Positions 42,971 through 51,421 of a stretch of 55,126 nucleotides of DNA are shown here, one piece after another. The notes under the pieces were generated by a model. It made no database searches. It was not told where the DNA came from and saw only the letters and a program-made list of their open reading frames with translations. Source of the DNA: Streptomyces sp. LUP30 (GTDB taxonomy: Bacteria; Actinomycetota; Actinomycetes; Streptomycetales; Streptomycetaceae); assembly GCF_001746365.1 (NCBI RefSeq), contig NZ_MJAJ01000059.1:1-55126 (forward strand), in the 5' to 3' direction. A program made the translations under genes and the position numbers. The stretch's first letter is position 1. Each line of letters opens with the position of its first letter.

Positions 42971-44116
42971 ATGATCACCCGCTCTTCACGGTCCTTTCCG
43001 GACCGTCCCGTCCCCCCTCCCACGGGTGCGACGAGTACGACCGTACCCCTCCCCCCGGTGACGCCACCGGCACCCGTGCCCGATCCCGAGGCGGCCGCCA
43101 CCCTGCCCGCCGAGGCCGCTCCCGCCTACCCCGATCCCGTCGACGGCCTGATCCGCGAGGCCGCGGCCAACCGGTCGCCGGAGGACGTCGCCCGGCTCGT
43201 CGTCCTCCTCGAACAGACCGAGGAGGGAAGGGAGGCGGCGGCCGACGTGCTGCGCACCGTCGGCGCCGGCCGGCCCCTGGAGGACGTCTCCCGACTGGTC
43301 GCGGTGCTGTCCGGGCCGCCGCACGACGCGGAGCACGCCGACCACATGATCCGCGCCGCGGCCGAGAGCCGGTCCGTGGAGGAGGTCGCGCGGCTGATGG
43401 CCCTGCTGTACCGGCCGCCGCTGGAACCGCACTGCGGCGACGAGGCGGTCCGGGCGGCGGCCACCCACCGCCCGGTCGAGGAAGTGGCGGAGCTCGTCGA
43501 GCGGCTCGCGCGGCAGCGGGCCGTGCAGGCGGCCCCGCCGGCATCCGCACCGCAGAGCGCCGGTCCGCCGTCCGCGTCCCCTGCCGGCCTCGAACTCCAG
43601 TCGGCGCGGGCGCCCTTGACGCCGCCCGCCCGTGCGGCGACGCCGATCCCTGCCGCGGCACGGTCGGCGGGCCGCTCCGACCCGGTCCTGCCCTGGACGG
43701 CATGGGCCGCCGCGCTGACGCTGACCCTCTGCGGCGTCGCGCACGTCCTCGTGCGCCGGGAGGGCCTCCCGACGGCGGTTCTCGCGGTGGCCCTGGCCTC
43801 GTCCGGGCTGTGTCTGCTGTCGGCCCTGCTGCTGGTCCGTCGGCCCACCCTGCGGCTGCTCGCGGCGGCGGCGCCGGTGCCGGCCGCCCTGGCGGGCGCC
43901 CAACTGCTCGCCCCGCGCATCGGGGTGGCGGAGCTGTCCCGGGCCACGGAGGCGGCCCTCGCCCCGCCGTGGCTCGCCGCCCCGACGGCCGCGGCGGCCG
44001 TGCTGACACTGCTCGTCGCGCTGTTCGTCGGCCTCGCACGGCTGATGGGCGACCGCCGCCCCGCCCCCGGGACCTCACCCGGGCAGACGGCTGCGGCGTC
44101 GAGCGCGTCAGGCTGA
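42971..44116 (+). CDS. membrane protein with 33-residue helical repeats, 381 aa
   Basis: I know no function. After a Pro/Thr-rich start (about 1-60) come three exact 33-residue repeats and a partial fourth: residues 62-94, 95-127, 128-160 and 161-182. The consensus is R-A-A-A-x-x-R-(S/P)-x-E-(D/E)-V-A-R-L-V-x-L-L. Then a Pro/Ala-rich linker leads to four hydrophobic segments near the C-terminus (from about 240). The ATG at 42971 lies behind GAGAG; an upstream start at 42917 adds poor sequence. Inference: a cytoplasmic solenoid scaffold tethered to the membrane by the C-terminal helices. It converges with the molybdenum hydroxylase operon. Confidence 0.75.
   Translation: MITRSSRSFPDRPVPPPTGATSTTVPLPPVTPPAPVPDPEAAATLPAEAAPAYPDPVDGLIREAAANRSPEDVARLVVLLEQTEEGREAAADVLRTVGAGRPLEDVSRLVAVLSGPPHDAEHADHMIRAAAESRSVEEVARLMALLYRPPLEPHCGDEAVRAAATHRPVEEVAELVERLARQRAVQAAPPASAPQSAGPPSASPAGLELQSARAPLTPPARAATPIPAAARSAGRSDPVLPWTAWAAALTLTLCGVAHVLVRREGLPTAVLAVALASSGLCLLSALLLVRRPTLRLLAAAAPVPAALAGAQLLAPRIGVAELSRATEAALAPPWLAAPTAAAAVLTLLVALFVGLARLMGDRRPAPGTSPGQTAAASSASG
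43154..43516 (+). repeat. 3.7 copies of a 33-residue protein repeat
   Basis: The four copies start at about 43154, 43253, 43352 and 43451, each 99 bases apart. The protein motif is conserved more than the DNA. The equal spacing without indels shows in-frame duplication kept by selection. Confidence 0.75.
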
Positions 44117-44266
44117 GCGGGGAACCCGGCCCGGCCCGGGCCCCATCACACCGGGTTCCGGTGCGGGGTGCGGGCAGGGTCCGGGCCAGGGGGCTGACGT
44201 CGTGGCCGTCGTGGCCACGACCGAGGTGCCCGGTGCCACGGACCGAACCGTCGTCTCACCTCGCGC

Positions 44267-44312
44267 GTGCGACCGGTCGAAGCCGGGCGGAACGGGCTTC
44301 GACCGGTCGCAC
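44267..44312. terminator. bidirectional terminator, perfect 18-bp hairpin
   Basis: The arms 44267-44284 and 44295-44312 are exact reverse complements with a 10-base loop. It lies 10 bases before the stop of the molybdopterin subunit and 150 bases after the repeat-protein stop, between convergent genes. Confidence 0.8.
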
Positions 44313-44321
44313 CCAGGGCCG

Positions 44322-46430
44322 TCAGCCGGGACCGGGGCGGCCGGTCTCCAGCAGACCCGTCAGGACCCGGTCGGGGGTCAGCGGCAGTTCGCGGAAGCGG
44401 ACGCCCGTGGCATGGTGCACGGCGTTGCCGACGGCCGCCGCCGTGCCCACGATGCCGATCTCACCGATCCCCTTGCCGCCCACGGGATTGAGGTGAGGGT
44501 CGTCCTCGTCGATCCAGTGCGCCTCGATGTCGGGCACGTCCGCGTGCGCGGGCACGTGGTAGCCGGCGAGGTCTGCCTCGGGGAAGTCGCCGAACGCGGC
44601 GTCCATGGTGCTGCCCTCGGTCAGCGCCATGCCCAGGCCCATGATCATGGCGCCGACGAACTGGGAGCGTGCGGTGCGCGGGTTGAGGATGCGCCCCGCC
44701 GCGTACACCGCGAGCATCCGGCGCACCCGCACCTCGCCTGTCACCGTGTCCACGCCGACCTCGGCGAAGTGCGCGCCGAACGCGTGCCGAGCGAAGGCGC
44801 TCCCGGCGTCGGCCGTCCCCTCGGTGTCGGCGAGCTCCCGGAGCCCCTGTTCGGGCAACGGGCCCTGGTGCGCGGCGAGTCGGGCGGCGAGCCGTCCGCA
44901 GGCCTCGTGGACGGCCCAGCCCCAGGAGGCGGTACCCGAGGAGCCGCCCGCCAGCGGAGCCGCGGGCAGATCGCTGCTGCCCACCCGGATCCGCACCCGT
45001 TCCAGGGGCACGTCCAGGGCGTCCGCCGCGACCTGAGCCAGCACCGTGCGGGCGCCGGTGCCGATGTCGGCCGCGTTCACCTCGACGAGGAAGGATCCGT
45101 CCGGCAGCGCCTGTGCCGCCGCGGTGGACGGATACACCTGCACGGGGTAGGTGGCGGCGGCCATGCCCGTCCCGAGCAGCCACGGCCCGTCGGCCCGGGC
45201 ACCCGGCCGGGGATCGCGGCCCTCCCAGCCGAACCTGCGGGCGCCCTCACGCAGGCACTCGACGAGATGGCGGCTGCTGAACGGTTTGCCGCTGTCGGGT
45301 TCGACGTCCGGCTCGTTGCGGATCCGCACCTCGACGGGGTCCATGCCCAGCGCGTCGGCCAGTTCGTCCATCGCCGACTCCAGGGCGTACATGCCGGGCG
45401 CCTCGCCGGGGGCGCGCATCCACGACGGCGAGGGGACGTCGAGCCGGACCACACGGTGCACGGTGTGCCGGTGCGGCGCGGCGTACATGACCCTGGCGGG
45501 GACGGCCGCGTACTCGACGAACTCCTTGATCCGTGACGTGTGCGTGGTCACGTCGTGCGTGAGGGACGTCAGCCGGCCGTCGTGGTCCGCGCCCAGCCGC
45601 AGCCGGTGCAGGGTGGGCGCCCGGTGGCCGACGGACGTGGGCATCATCCGGCGGGGCAGCACGACGGTGACCGGGCGGCCTGTGTGCCAGGAGGCCATCA
45701 CGGCGAGCACCACGTCCGGCCGGGGCGTGCCCTTGGAGCCGAAGCCGCCGCCGACGTGCTCGGCGGCGACCGTGATCCGCTCCTCCGGCAGCCCGAACAT
45801 CTGGGCGAGCGTGGTGCGGACGGCCGTGGTGCCCTGGCTGGAGGTGTGAACCCTCAGCCGCTCGCCGTCCCAGTGCGCGGTGCTCGCGTGCGGCTCCATC
45901 GGGTGGTTGTGCAGGGGCGGCACCCGGTATCCGACGTCGACCCGGACGTCCGCCGCGGCGAAGGCCCCCTCGGCGTCGCCCTGCCGGCGCTCGCCCGGAT
46001 ACGTGCCGTTGAGCTCCTCGGGGACGTACGCCTGCGGATGCCCGGCGCTGAGCGTGACGTCGTGGCTCTCCTCCGCGTAGCCGACGCGCACCGCGCCCGC
46101 CCCGGCGCGTGCCGCCTCCGGGCTGTCGGCGACCACCAGGGCGACGAACCAGCCCCGGTGCGGCACCTCGGTGTCCTGCAGGACGGCGAGGGTGGGGTCG
46201 TCCGGCGCGGTGAGGCGGGGCGCGTCGTCGGGGGTGAGGACGGCGACGACGCCGGGCAGCGCCAGCGCCGCCGAGGCGTCGACCCCGGTCACCCGGCCAC
46301 GCGCCACCGTTGCCGGTACGGGGCGGGCGAACAGCCGCCCGGCCAGGGGATGTTCGGCGGCGTAGCGGGCGGCGCCGGTGACCTTCTCCGGGCCCTCGCG
46401 CCGCTCGGCAGGCGTGCCCACGGCGGTCAT
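44322..46430 (-). CDS. molybdopterin-binding subunit of a xanthine-dehydrogenase-family enzyme (YagR-like)
   Basis: The 702-residue large subunit has the N-terminal aldehyde-oxidase a/b domain (GAARYAAEHPLAGRLFARPV), EHVGGGFGSKGTPRPD binding the cofactor, GGSSGTASWGWAVHEAC, and GGKGIGEIGIVGTAAAVG with the active-site Glu at about 657. Known of the family: hydroxylation of purines, aldehydes or N-heterocycles at a molybdenum centre. The ATG overlaps the FAD subunit stop as ATGA. The open frame extends far upstream, antisense to nothing real; I reject that extension. The order Fe-S, FAD, Mo matches YagTSR/PaoABC. Substrate unknown. Confidence 0.9.
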   Translation of the reverse strand: MTAVGTPAERREGPEKVTGAARYAAEHPLAGRLFARPVPATVARGRVTGVDASAALALPGVVAVLTPDDAPRLTAPDDPTLAVLQDTEVPHRGWFVALVVADSPEAARAGAGAVRVGYAEESHDVTLSAGHPQAYVPEELNGTYPGERRQGDAEGAFAAADVRVDVGYRVPPLHNHPMEPHASTAHWDGERLRVHTSSQGTTAVRTTLAQMFGLPEERITVAAEHVGGGFGSKGTPRPDVVLAVMASWHTGRPVTVVLPRRMMPTSVGHRAPTLHRLRLGADHDGRLTSLTHDVTTHTSRIKEFVEYAAVPARVMYAAPHRHTVHRVVRLDVPSPSWMRAPGEAPGMYALESAMDELADALGMDPVEVRIRNEPDVEPDSGKPFSSRHLVECLREGARRFGWEGRDPRPGARADGPWLLGTGMAAATYPVQVYPSTAAAQALPDGSFLVEVNAADIGTGARTVLAQVAADALDVPLERVRIRVGSSDLPAAPLAGGSSGTASWGWAVHEACGRLAARLAAHQGPLPEQGLRELADTEGTADAGSAFARHAFGAHFAEVGVDTVTGEVRVRRMLAVYAAGRILNPRTARSQFVGAMIMGLGMALTEGSTMDAAFGDFPEADLAGYHVPAHADVPDIEAHWIDEDDPHLNPVGGKGIGEIGIVGTAAAVGNAVHHATGVRFRELPLTPDRVLTGLLETGRPGPG

Positions 46431-47422
46431 GAGTCCTCCTGGTCGGGCACGAGCCGCGACAGGACGTCGACGGCGAGGTTGCGGGCCAGCGGAACTTTGT
46501 AGGCGTTGTCGCGCAGCGGGCGGGCCGCGGCCAGCTCCAGGTCGGCGGCCCGTTCGAACGCGGCCCGGGTGGGAGCCGCGCCCAGCAGCGCCTCCTCGGC
46601 CAGCCTCGCCCGCCAGGGCCGGTGTGCCAGCGCCCCGAAGGCGATCCCGACGTGCGCGACGACGCCGTCGGCGACCTCCAGCACCGCGGCGACCGAGGCC
46701 AGCGCGAAGGCGTACGAGGCCCGGTCGCGGGCCTTGCGGTACGCGGACGGCGCCCCGGCCGAGGAGGCGGGCAGGAGGACGGCGGTGACCAGTTCGCCGG
46801 GCTCGACGACGGTGTCCCGCTCCGGGTGCGCGCCGGGCAGCCGGTGGAAGTCCGTCGCCGCCACCCGGCGCACCCCCGCGGTGCCGTACAGCTCGACCTC
46901 GGCGTCCAGCGCGGCCAGGGCCACGGCCATGTCCGACGGATGGGTGGCGATGCACTGGTCGGAGTGTCCGAGCACCGCGTGGTCGCGGTGGACGCCGTCG
47001 CGGGCGCCGCAGCCGCTGCCGGGCCGCCGTTTGTTGCACGGCTTGGATACGTCCTGGAAGTACGGGCAGCGGGTGCGCTGCAACAGGTTGCCGCCGGTGG
47101 TGGCGGCGTTGCGCAACTGGCCCGACGCACCCGCCAGTACGGCCTGCGACACGGCCGGCCAGCCGTCGCGGACGCGCGGGTGGGCCGCCAGGTCGCTGTT
47201 GCGCACCAGTGCCCCGATCCGCAGTGAGCCGTCCGGCAGCTCCGTCACCCGGTCCAGCGGGAGCCGGGTGACGTCGACGAGCGCGGTGGGGCGTTCCACG
47301 CCGAGCTTCATCAGGTCGACGAGGTTGGTGCCGCCGCCCAGATAACGTGCGCCCGGGTGCGCGGCGAAGGCCTCGGCGGCCTCCGCGAGGCTGCCGGCCC
47401 GTACGTAGGCGAAGGATTCCAC
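46427..47422 (-). CDS. FAD-binding subunit of a molybdenum hydroxylase (YagS-like)
   Basis: The 331-residue subunit has the vanillyl-alcohol-oxidase fold motifs GARYLGGGTNLVDLMKLGVERP (FAD) and ASGQLRNAATTGGNLLQRTRCPYFQD. The latter Cys-containing loop resembles the YagS/PaoB site for an extra Fe-S cluster, with further Cys at CNKRRPGSGCGAR. Known of the family: it passes electrons from the molybdenum centre through 2Fe-2S clusters to an acceptor. The GTG start has GAGG 9 bases upstream and lies 4 bases after the Fe-S gene stop. Stop and next start overlap as ATGA. Confidence 0.9.
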   Translation of the reverse strand: MESFAYVRAGSLAEAAEAFAAHPGARYLGGGTNLVDLMKLGVERPTALVDVTRLPLDRVTELPDGSLRIGALVRNSDLAAHPRVRDGWPAVSQAVLAGASGQLRNAATTGGNLLQRTRCPYFQDVSKPCNKRRPGSGCGARDGVHRDHAVLGHSDQCIATHPSDMAVALAALDAEVELYGTAGVRRVAATDFHRLPGAHPERDTVVEPGELVTAVLLPASSAGAPSAYRKARDRASYAFALASVAAVLEVADGVVAHVGIAFGALAHRPWRARLAEEALLGAAPTRAAFERAADLELAAARPLRDNAYKVPLARNLAVDVLSRLVPDQEDS

Positions 47423-47426
47423 CGGA

Positions 47427-47996
47427 TCACGTCCTCGGGTTGTGGCCGGTTCCGTTCACGTCCTCGACCGCGTCGACGATGCGGGGATACGCGCCGCACC
47501 GGCACAGGTTGCCGCTGAGCCGCTCGCGGATCTCGTCGCGGTCCAGGGTGACCGGCCGCCCGGAGGGCGCCGACGGGTCCGTGACGTGCGAGGGGTGGCC
47601 CGCCTCCGCCTCGGCGAGCACGCCGACCGCCGAGCAGATCTGTCCGGGCGTGCAGTAACCGCACTGGAAGGCGTCGCGCTCCAGGAAGGCCCGCTGCAGC
47701 GGATGCGGGCCCTCGCCGTCACCGGGGAGGCCCTCGACGGTCGTCACGTCACAGCCGTCCAGGGCGACGGCGAGCAGCAGACAGCTGTTGACGCGTCGAC
47801 CGTCGACGAGGACCGTGCAGGCCCCGCACTGTCCGTGGTCGCAGCCCTTCTTCGCCCCGGTGAGGTCCAGGTCCTCCCGCAGCAGGTCCAGCAGGACGCG
47901 TCGATGGTCGACGGAGAGGGTGTGCGGCTTGCCGTTGACGCGCAGCGTCGTGTCGGAACGGTGGGGCGATGACCGGGGGCCGTGCTCGGTGCCCAT
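47427..47996 (-). CDS. 2Fe-2S subunit of a molybdenum hydroxylase (YagT-like)
   Basis: The 189-residue subunit binds two clusters. The plant-ferredoxin type uses Cys52, 57 and 60 (GCDHGQCGACT) and Cys72. The helical one uses Cys112 and 115 (QCGYCTPGQ) and Cys165 and 167 (LCRCG). No clear Tat signal is seen, though the related YagT has one. The ATG follows AAGGGA by 7 bases. It is the first gene of the operon. A maturation chaperone (XdhC/PaoD) is not encoded alongside. Confidence 0.92.
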   Translation of the reverse strand: MGTEHGPRSSPHRSDTTLRVNGKPHTLSVDHRRVLLDLLREDLDLTGAKKGCDHGQCGACTVLVDGRRVNSCLLLAVALDGCDVTTVEGLPGDGEGPHPLQRAFLERDAFQCGYCTPGQICSAVGVLAEAEAGHPSHVTDPSAPSGRPVTLDRDEIRERLSGNLCRCGAYPRIVDAVEDVNGTGHNPRT

Positions 47997-48105
47997 GTCC
48001 AGGTCCCTTCCAGGGCGGTGCGTGTGCCGTGGGGACCGCGTATCCACAGCGGAGCGCTTGACACGTGCGAACGCGGGGCGATCCGCCCGGGACACCCGCG
48101 TGCTC

Positions 48106-49257
48106 CTACCCCGTGCCCGCCCCGGAGCCGCCGCCCTCGCCGTCAGGGCGGGCTCCGCCCGGCTCCGACGGCTCCATGGGAGCGGCGCCGGACACCGTGG
48201 ACGCCGGGCGCAGGCCCTTGGTCGACTCCTTGAAGCGTTCCAGGGTGCGGCCCAGCTGCTGGAAGGGCGAGCCGCCGCGCCGGGCGGGCGCCGGCTGCGG
48301 CTCCGCGACCTCGGGGGCCGCCTCCCGGTACGCGGCCAGCGCCTCATGGGCGTGCTCGGCCGCCTCCCGGTACAGGTCCCGGGACTGCGTCATCGCCTCC
48401 AGGGCCTCCTTGTACATCGCCACGAGCCCGCGTTCCCGGGCGAGCTCCTCCTCCAGGGTCAGCAGCTGCCACTCCTCGCGCAGCGCCGTGAGGGCCGCGT
48501 CGGCGCCCTCCGGCAGCGGCCGGGGCAGCGCGGCGAAGCGCTGGACGGCGTCCAGCAGCTCGGCGGGGTGCGTGCCGTCCAGGAACACGGTGCGTACCGA
48601 GAAGTCGGCGGCGTCGTAGTCGGCCGGGGCGGGCGAGCCGGGCAGCACCAGGGCGCCGCCGCGCGGCACCTCCACCCCGGACTCCTTGAGGGCCCAGTTC
48701 AGGGTGCGCAGCTGGTGCGGGGCCGCCCGGTGCTCGACGACCCGGTGCTGCAGCCCGGGCGGAAGCAGGGGGATCAGCGAGCGCCGGCCTCGTTCGTCGG
48801 GCGTCATGGCCTCGTGGACGACGACATGCACCGTCCAGGTGTCCCGCAGGGCGTTGCGCAGCGTGCGCCGCAGGTCCTTGTCGTCCGCGGGCAGGGGATT
48901 GACGTCGAGATAGCGCTCGCCGGTGACGGTCTCGTGCCCCCACAGGGCGTCCGGCTCCCACGGCCAGAACATGGCGGCGGGCGACGGCCAGCGCAGGTCC
49001 CACGGGCGTTCCGCCTCCGCCGTCAGCGTCCATTCCTGCCCCCGGCCCGACCATTCGGCGAGGGTGAGCCGGGCGCGGACGGTCACGTCCTCGTCCACCG
49101 GCCACCGGGCTTCGAAGGCCAGCTCGCCCTCGGGGGTGCCGACGTCGGTCAGCTCCTTGAAGTCCTGAAGCGTGCCGGCGTCCTTGCGCGCCTGGAGGTT
49201 CTTGCGCAGGACGTCGGGGGCGGTCGGGCCGGTGTGACGGCCACGGGACTGCCACAC
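48106..49257 (-). CDS. conserved hypothetical protein with coiled-coil region, about 383 aa
   Basis: I recognise no family. The first 230 or so residues look globular and acidic-aromatic (WEPDALWGHETVTGERYLDVNPLP, RTLRNALRDTWTVHVVVHEAM). Residues about 250-350 form long charged helices (EEWQLLTLEEELARERGLVAMYKEALEAM), a likely coiled coil. The tail is Pro/Gly/Ala-rich and disordered. No signal or membrane segment. The start is uncertain: the GTG at 49257 lacks a ribosome site. A strong AAGGAG at about 49306 is followed by no normal start in this frame, which hints at a non-standard start or a sequence error. Confidence 0.65.
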   Translation of the reverse strand: MWQSRGRHTGPTAPDVLRKNLQARKDAGTLQDFKELTDVGTPEGELAFEARWPVDEDVTVRARLTLAEWSGRGQEWTLTAEAERPWDLRWPSPAAMFWPWEPDALWGHETVTGERYLDVNPLPADDKDLRRTLRNALRDTWTVHVVVHEAMTPDERGRRSLIPLLPPGLQHRVVEHRAAPHQLRTLNWALKESGVEVPRGGALVLPGSPAPADYDAADFSVRTVFLDGTHPAELLDAVQRFAALPRPLPEGADAALTALREEWQLLTLEEELARERGLVAMYKEALEAMTQSRDLYREAAEHAHEALAAYREAAPEVAEPQPAPARRGGSPFQQLGRTLERFKESTKGLRPASTVSGAAPMEPSEPGGARPDGEGGGSGAGTG

Positions 49258-49953
49258 CGTGGACGGAGTCGTGGGCGGAACGGTCGCGGAGATGTGCGTG
49301 ACTCCTTCATGAGGGCGAGCGACGACATGGCGGCGAGGTGCGAAGGCCAGTATCGCTCGCCGCGGGGCGTGCGCGATCAAGCAGGCGGGGGTCGGCGGCG
49401 CGGGCGCCCGCGCCGCCCCTGTCGCGGGTGCGCCTTCCCCGGCGCGAGACGCGTCACGCGTACGGATCCCGGCGATCGCGTGCCCGGGTGTGCGGCGTGC
49501 GCACGGGGTGTGCGCCCCGCACCTCGGCCGATGGCCCCGCACCCATGGGCCCGCCGGGCCCGGGGACCGCAGAATCGGATCCTGTGGACAGGGCCCGCCC
49601 ACCATCCGCGTAGGGGCGAGCCCTGTCCGCGCGCCCCCCGGCGGATCGCGCGCGGGCGCGCACGGGGTCACGCGCGGGCGCGCACCACAACGAGCGGCCC
49701 GCCGCCGAGGCCGCACGTCCGCCGGAGCAGGAGACCGCCCTCGCGAGTCGGCCCGTTCGACGACCCCCCTTCCGAGGCCTCCCCGCGGAGGGCCGCACTG
49801 TCGCCGGAGCGACGAGTGGGGCATGCCAGGGGAAAATGCCGAAGCCATCGCTTTCGACGGCCGACTTCCGTAGCCTCAGAGGCATCTGAACCACCCTGCG
49901 CCGCACCGCACTTGATCCGCTCCAGTTGACAACGCGCCGAAGGGAAACCGGTC
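49258..49953. other. intergenic region upstream of roadblock gene
   Basis: This 696-base stretch has open frames in all phases, but none is protein-like. It holds a 15-base direct repeat (49649-49663 and 49671-49685) in a very GC-rich zone. A lone TAGCCT at 49871 is a possible -10 element for the roadblock gene. I see nothing else. Confidence 0.5.
49649..49685. repeat. direct repeat of a 15-base GC-rich unit
   Basis: Two identical copies of CGCGCGGGCGCGCAC lie at 49649-49663 and 49671-49685, 22 bases apart, two helical turns. They could be a paired binding site upstream of the roadblock gene. Confidence 0.6.
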
Positions 49954-50439
49954 ATGGCCGTCGAGGCCGAGGTTCTGAACGAACTGCACCGGCTGCGCAC
50001 CCGCGTGCCGCAGCTGACGGGGACATTGGCGGCGAGCACCGACGGTCTCGTCCTCGCCCAGGACTTGCCCGACGTGCAGCCGGAGGGGCTGGCCGCGCTC
50101 ACCGCCGCGGCTCTCGGCGTCGGGCGCCGCATGGTCGACCTCTCGTCCAGCGGCGAGTTCTGCGAACTGCTGGTGCGCGGGGCAGGGGGTTATCTGGCGA
50201 CCTACGCGGCCGGTCCGTCCGCCGTCCTGACACTTCTCGCCGGCGACCGCGTCAACGTCGGACGTCTGCATCTGGAGGGGCGGCGCAGTGGCGCGCGCAT
50301 CGGCGCGCTCATGGCGACCCGGGTCACCGGCGAGCGGCCCCCGGTCGGCGGCGGCGAGTCCCCTGCGCGCCCGTCCGGGGGCTGGATGCCCGGTGTGCTG
50401 CCGGTCCGTATCCCGCCGCAGTCCCGCCACCGACCCTGA
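49954..50439 (+). CDS. roadblock/LC7 domain protein
   Basis: The 161-residue protein has a roadblock domain over residues 5-115: VLNELHRLRTRVPQLTGTLAASTDGLVLAQD, a central helix GLAALTAAALGVGRRMVDLSS and strand GGYLATYAAGPSAVLTLLAGDRVNVGRLH. A Pro/Gly-rich disordered tail follows. Known of the family in Streptomyces: components of GTPase-linked conservons and stand-alone regulators. This one stands alone. The ATG has GAAGGGA 8 bases upstream. It converges with the Cys-rich protein gene. Confidence 0.88.
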   Translation: MAVEAEVLNELHRLRTRVPQLTGTLAASTDGLVLAQDLPDVQPEGLAALTAAALGVGRRMVDLSSSGEFCELLVRGAGGYLATYAAGPSAVLTLLAGDRVNVGRLHLEGRRSGARIGALMATRVTGERPPVGGGESPARPSGGWMPGVLPVRIPPQSRHRP

Positions 50440-50481
50440 ACGAACCCCGCCACGGCCCGGGAACGGCTCCGGCGGGAAGCG

Positions 50482-50520
50482 GGCGGCCGGGTCACACCCC
50501 CGGCGGCCGGGTCACACCCC
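50482..50520. repeat. 20-base tandem duplication at the end of a minus-strand gene
   Basis: GGCGGCCGGGTCACACCCC occurs at 50482-50500 and 50502-50520, differing only in the intervening base. The second copy includes the stop codon of the minus-strand gene; the first copy repeats that stop beyond it. Confidence 0.85.
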
Positions 50521-51192
50521 GCCGTTCCCTGTCTCCCTGCGCCCGCGCCGGGCGCCGAGCCCACGCCGACGGCCAACGGCCCGCTCCGGTCCCGCGCCCG
50601 AGGCGGGCGCGCTGAACCCGCCGGGGACCAGACGCGGCGGTCCCACGTCCGGTGCCGGCCCGGACGCCGCCGGACGGCCGACGGCCTCCCGGCCCGCACC
50701 CGTCCCCTCGTACGCACCGGCCCCGCCCGCACCCTGGCCCGGCCCTCTGCCCGCACGGGCGTCCGCCCCGGTCCCGGAGGCGCGGGCCGCCGGCGGTACC
50801 GCCCGGCTCAGCACCCGCGCGTGCGGGAGCAACGAGGCGCAGGCGGAGCAGACTTCGGTGAGGGTCCATACCTGGGCGACCGCCGGGTCGTGCCGCAGAA
50901 CGAGGACGACCGTGCCCGCGCAGGCGACCCTGACGCCCTCGTGCAGGGCGCACTGCTGACGGCGGCACCAGCAGGCGGCGTCGTGGTGCACCGCCGCCGC
51001 TCTGGCGTGCGCGGCCGCATGGGCCTCCGCGAAGCGGCGCAGGGCCGCGAGGTCCCGGGAGCGCGGCGGCATCGAGCACGGCGACGAGCAGGTGACCGAC
51101 GCCGTGCGGTCCCGGTGCCCGACCACGCGGATGGTCCAGCAGCGGCCCGGGCGTCGGGACGACGGGGCGGCGTCAGGGTGCATGAGAGCCAA
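50512..51192 (-). CDS. Cys/His-rich conserved hypothetical protein, 226 aa
   Basis: I recognise no named family. The N-terminal 130 residues are coding-like and Cys-rich: WTIRVVGHRDRTASVTCSSPCS, HHDAACWCRRQQCALHEGVRV, VWTLTEVCSACASLLPHARVL. The paired Cys and His residues could bind zinc. The last 90 residues are Gly/Ala/Arg-rich and probably disordered. I start it at a TTG at 51192, because GAAGGA lies 8 bases upstream; the in-frame ATG at 51183 is too far from that site. It converges with the roadblock gene. Confidence 0.6.
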   Translation of the reverse strand: MALMHPDAAPSSRRPGRCWTIRVVGHRDRTASVTCSSPCSMPPRSRDLAALRRFAEAHAAAHARAAAVHHDAACWCRRQQCALHEGVRVACAGTVVLVLRHDPAVAQVWTLTEVCSACASLLPHARVLSRAVPPAARASGTGADARAGRGPGQGAGGAGAYEGTGAGREAVGRPAASGPAPDVGPPRLVPGGFSAPASGAGPERAVGRRRGLGARRGRRETGNGGV

Positions 51193-51409
51193 AGCGCACG
51201 TCCTTCGTGGGGAGGGCGGGGGGGCGAGAAGAGAGGGGAGTGAGAGGAGACAGAGGAGTCAGAGGTGAGGCGAGTGCGGTCCCGGGAAGGTCCCGGAGCG
51301 GTCCGGTACGGCTCGCCGGAAGTGACCTCGCTCACAGCATGCCCGTCGCTCCGCCGACCATTCGCGCGATGCCCCCCGGACGGGCGCACGGTGTGTCGGC
51401 CGCTGCCCC

Positions 51410-51415
51410 TAAGCT
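51410..51415 (+). promoter_or_regulatory. -10 element TAAGCT, probable leaderless promoter of the kinase gene
   Basis: TAAGCT fits TANNNT and ends 6 bases before the ATG at 51422. The intervening bases are all C and there is no ribosome site, so transcription probably starts at or near the A of ATG. Confidence 0.5.
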
Positions 51416-51421
51416 CCCCCC

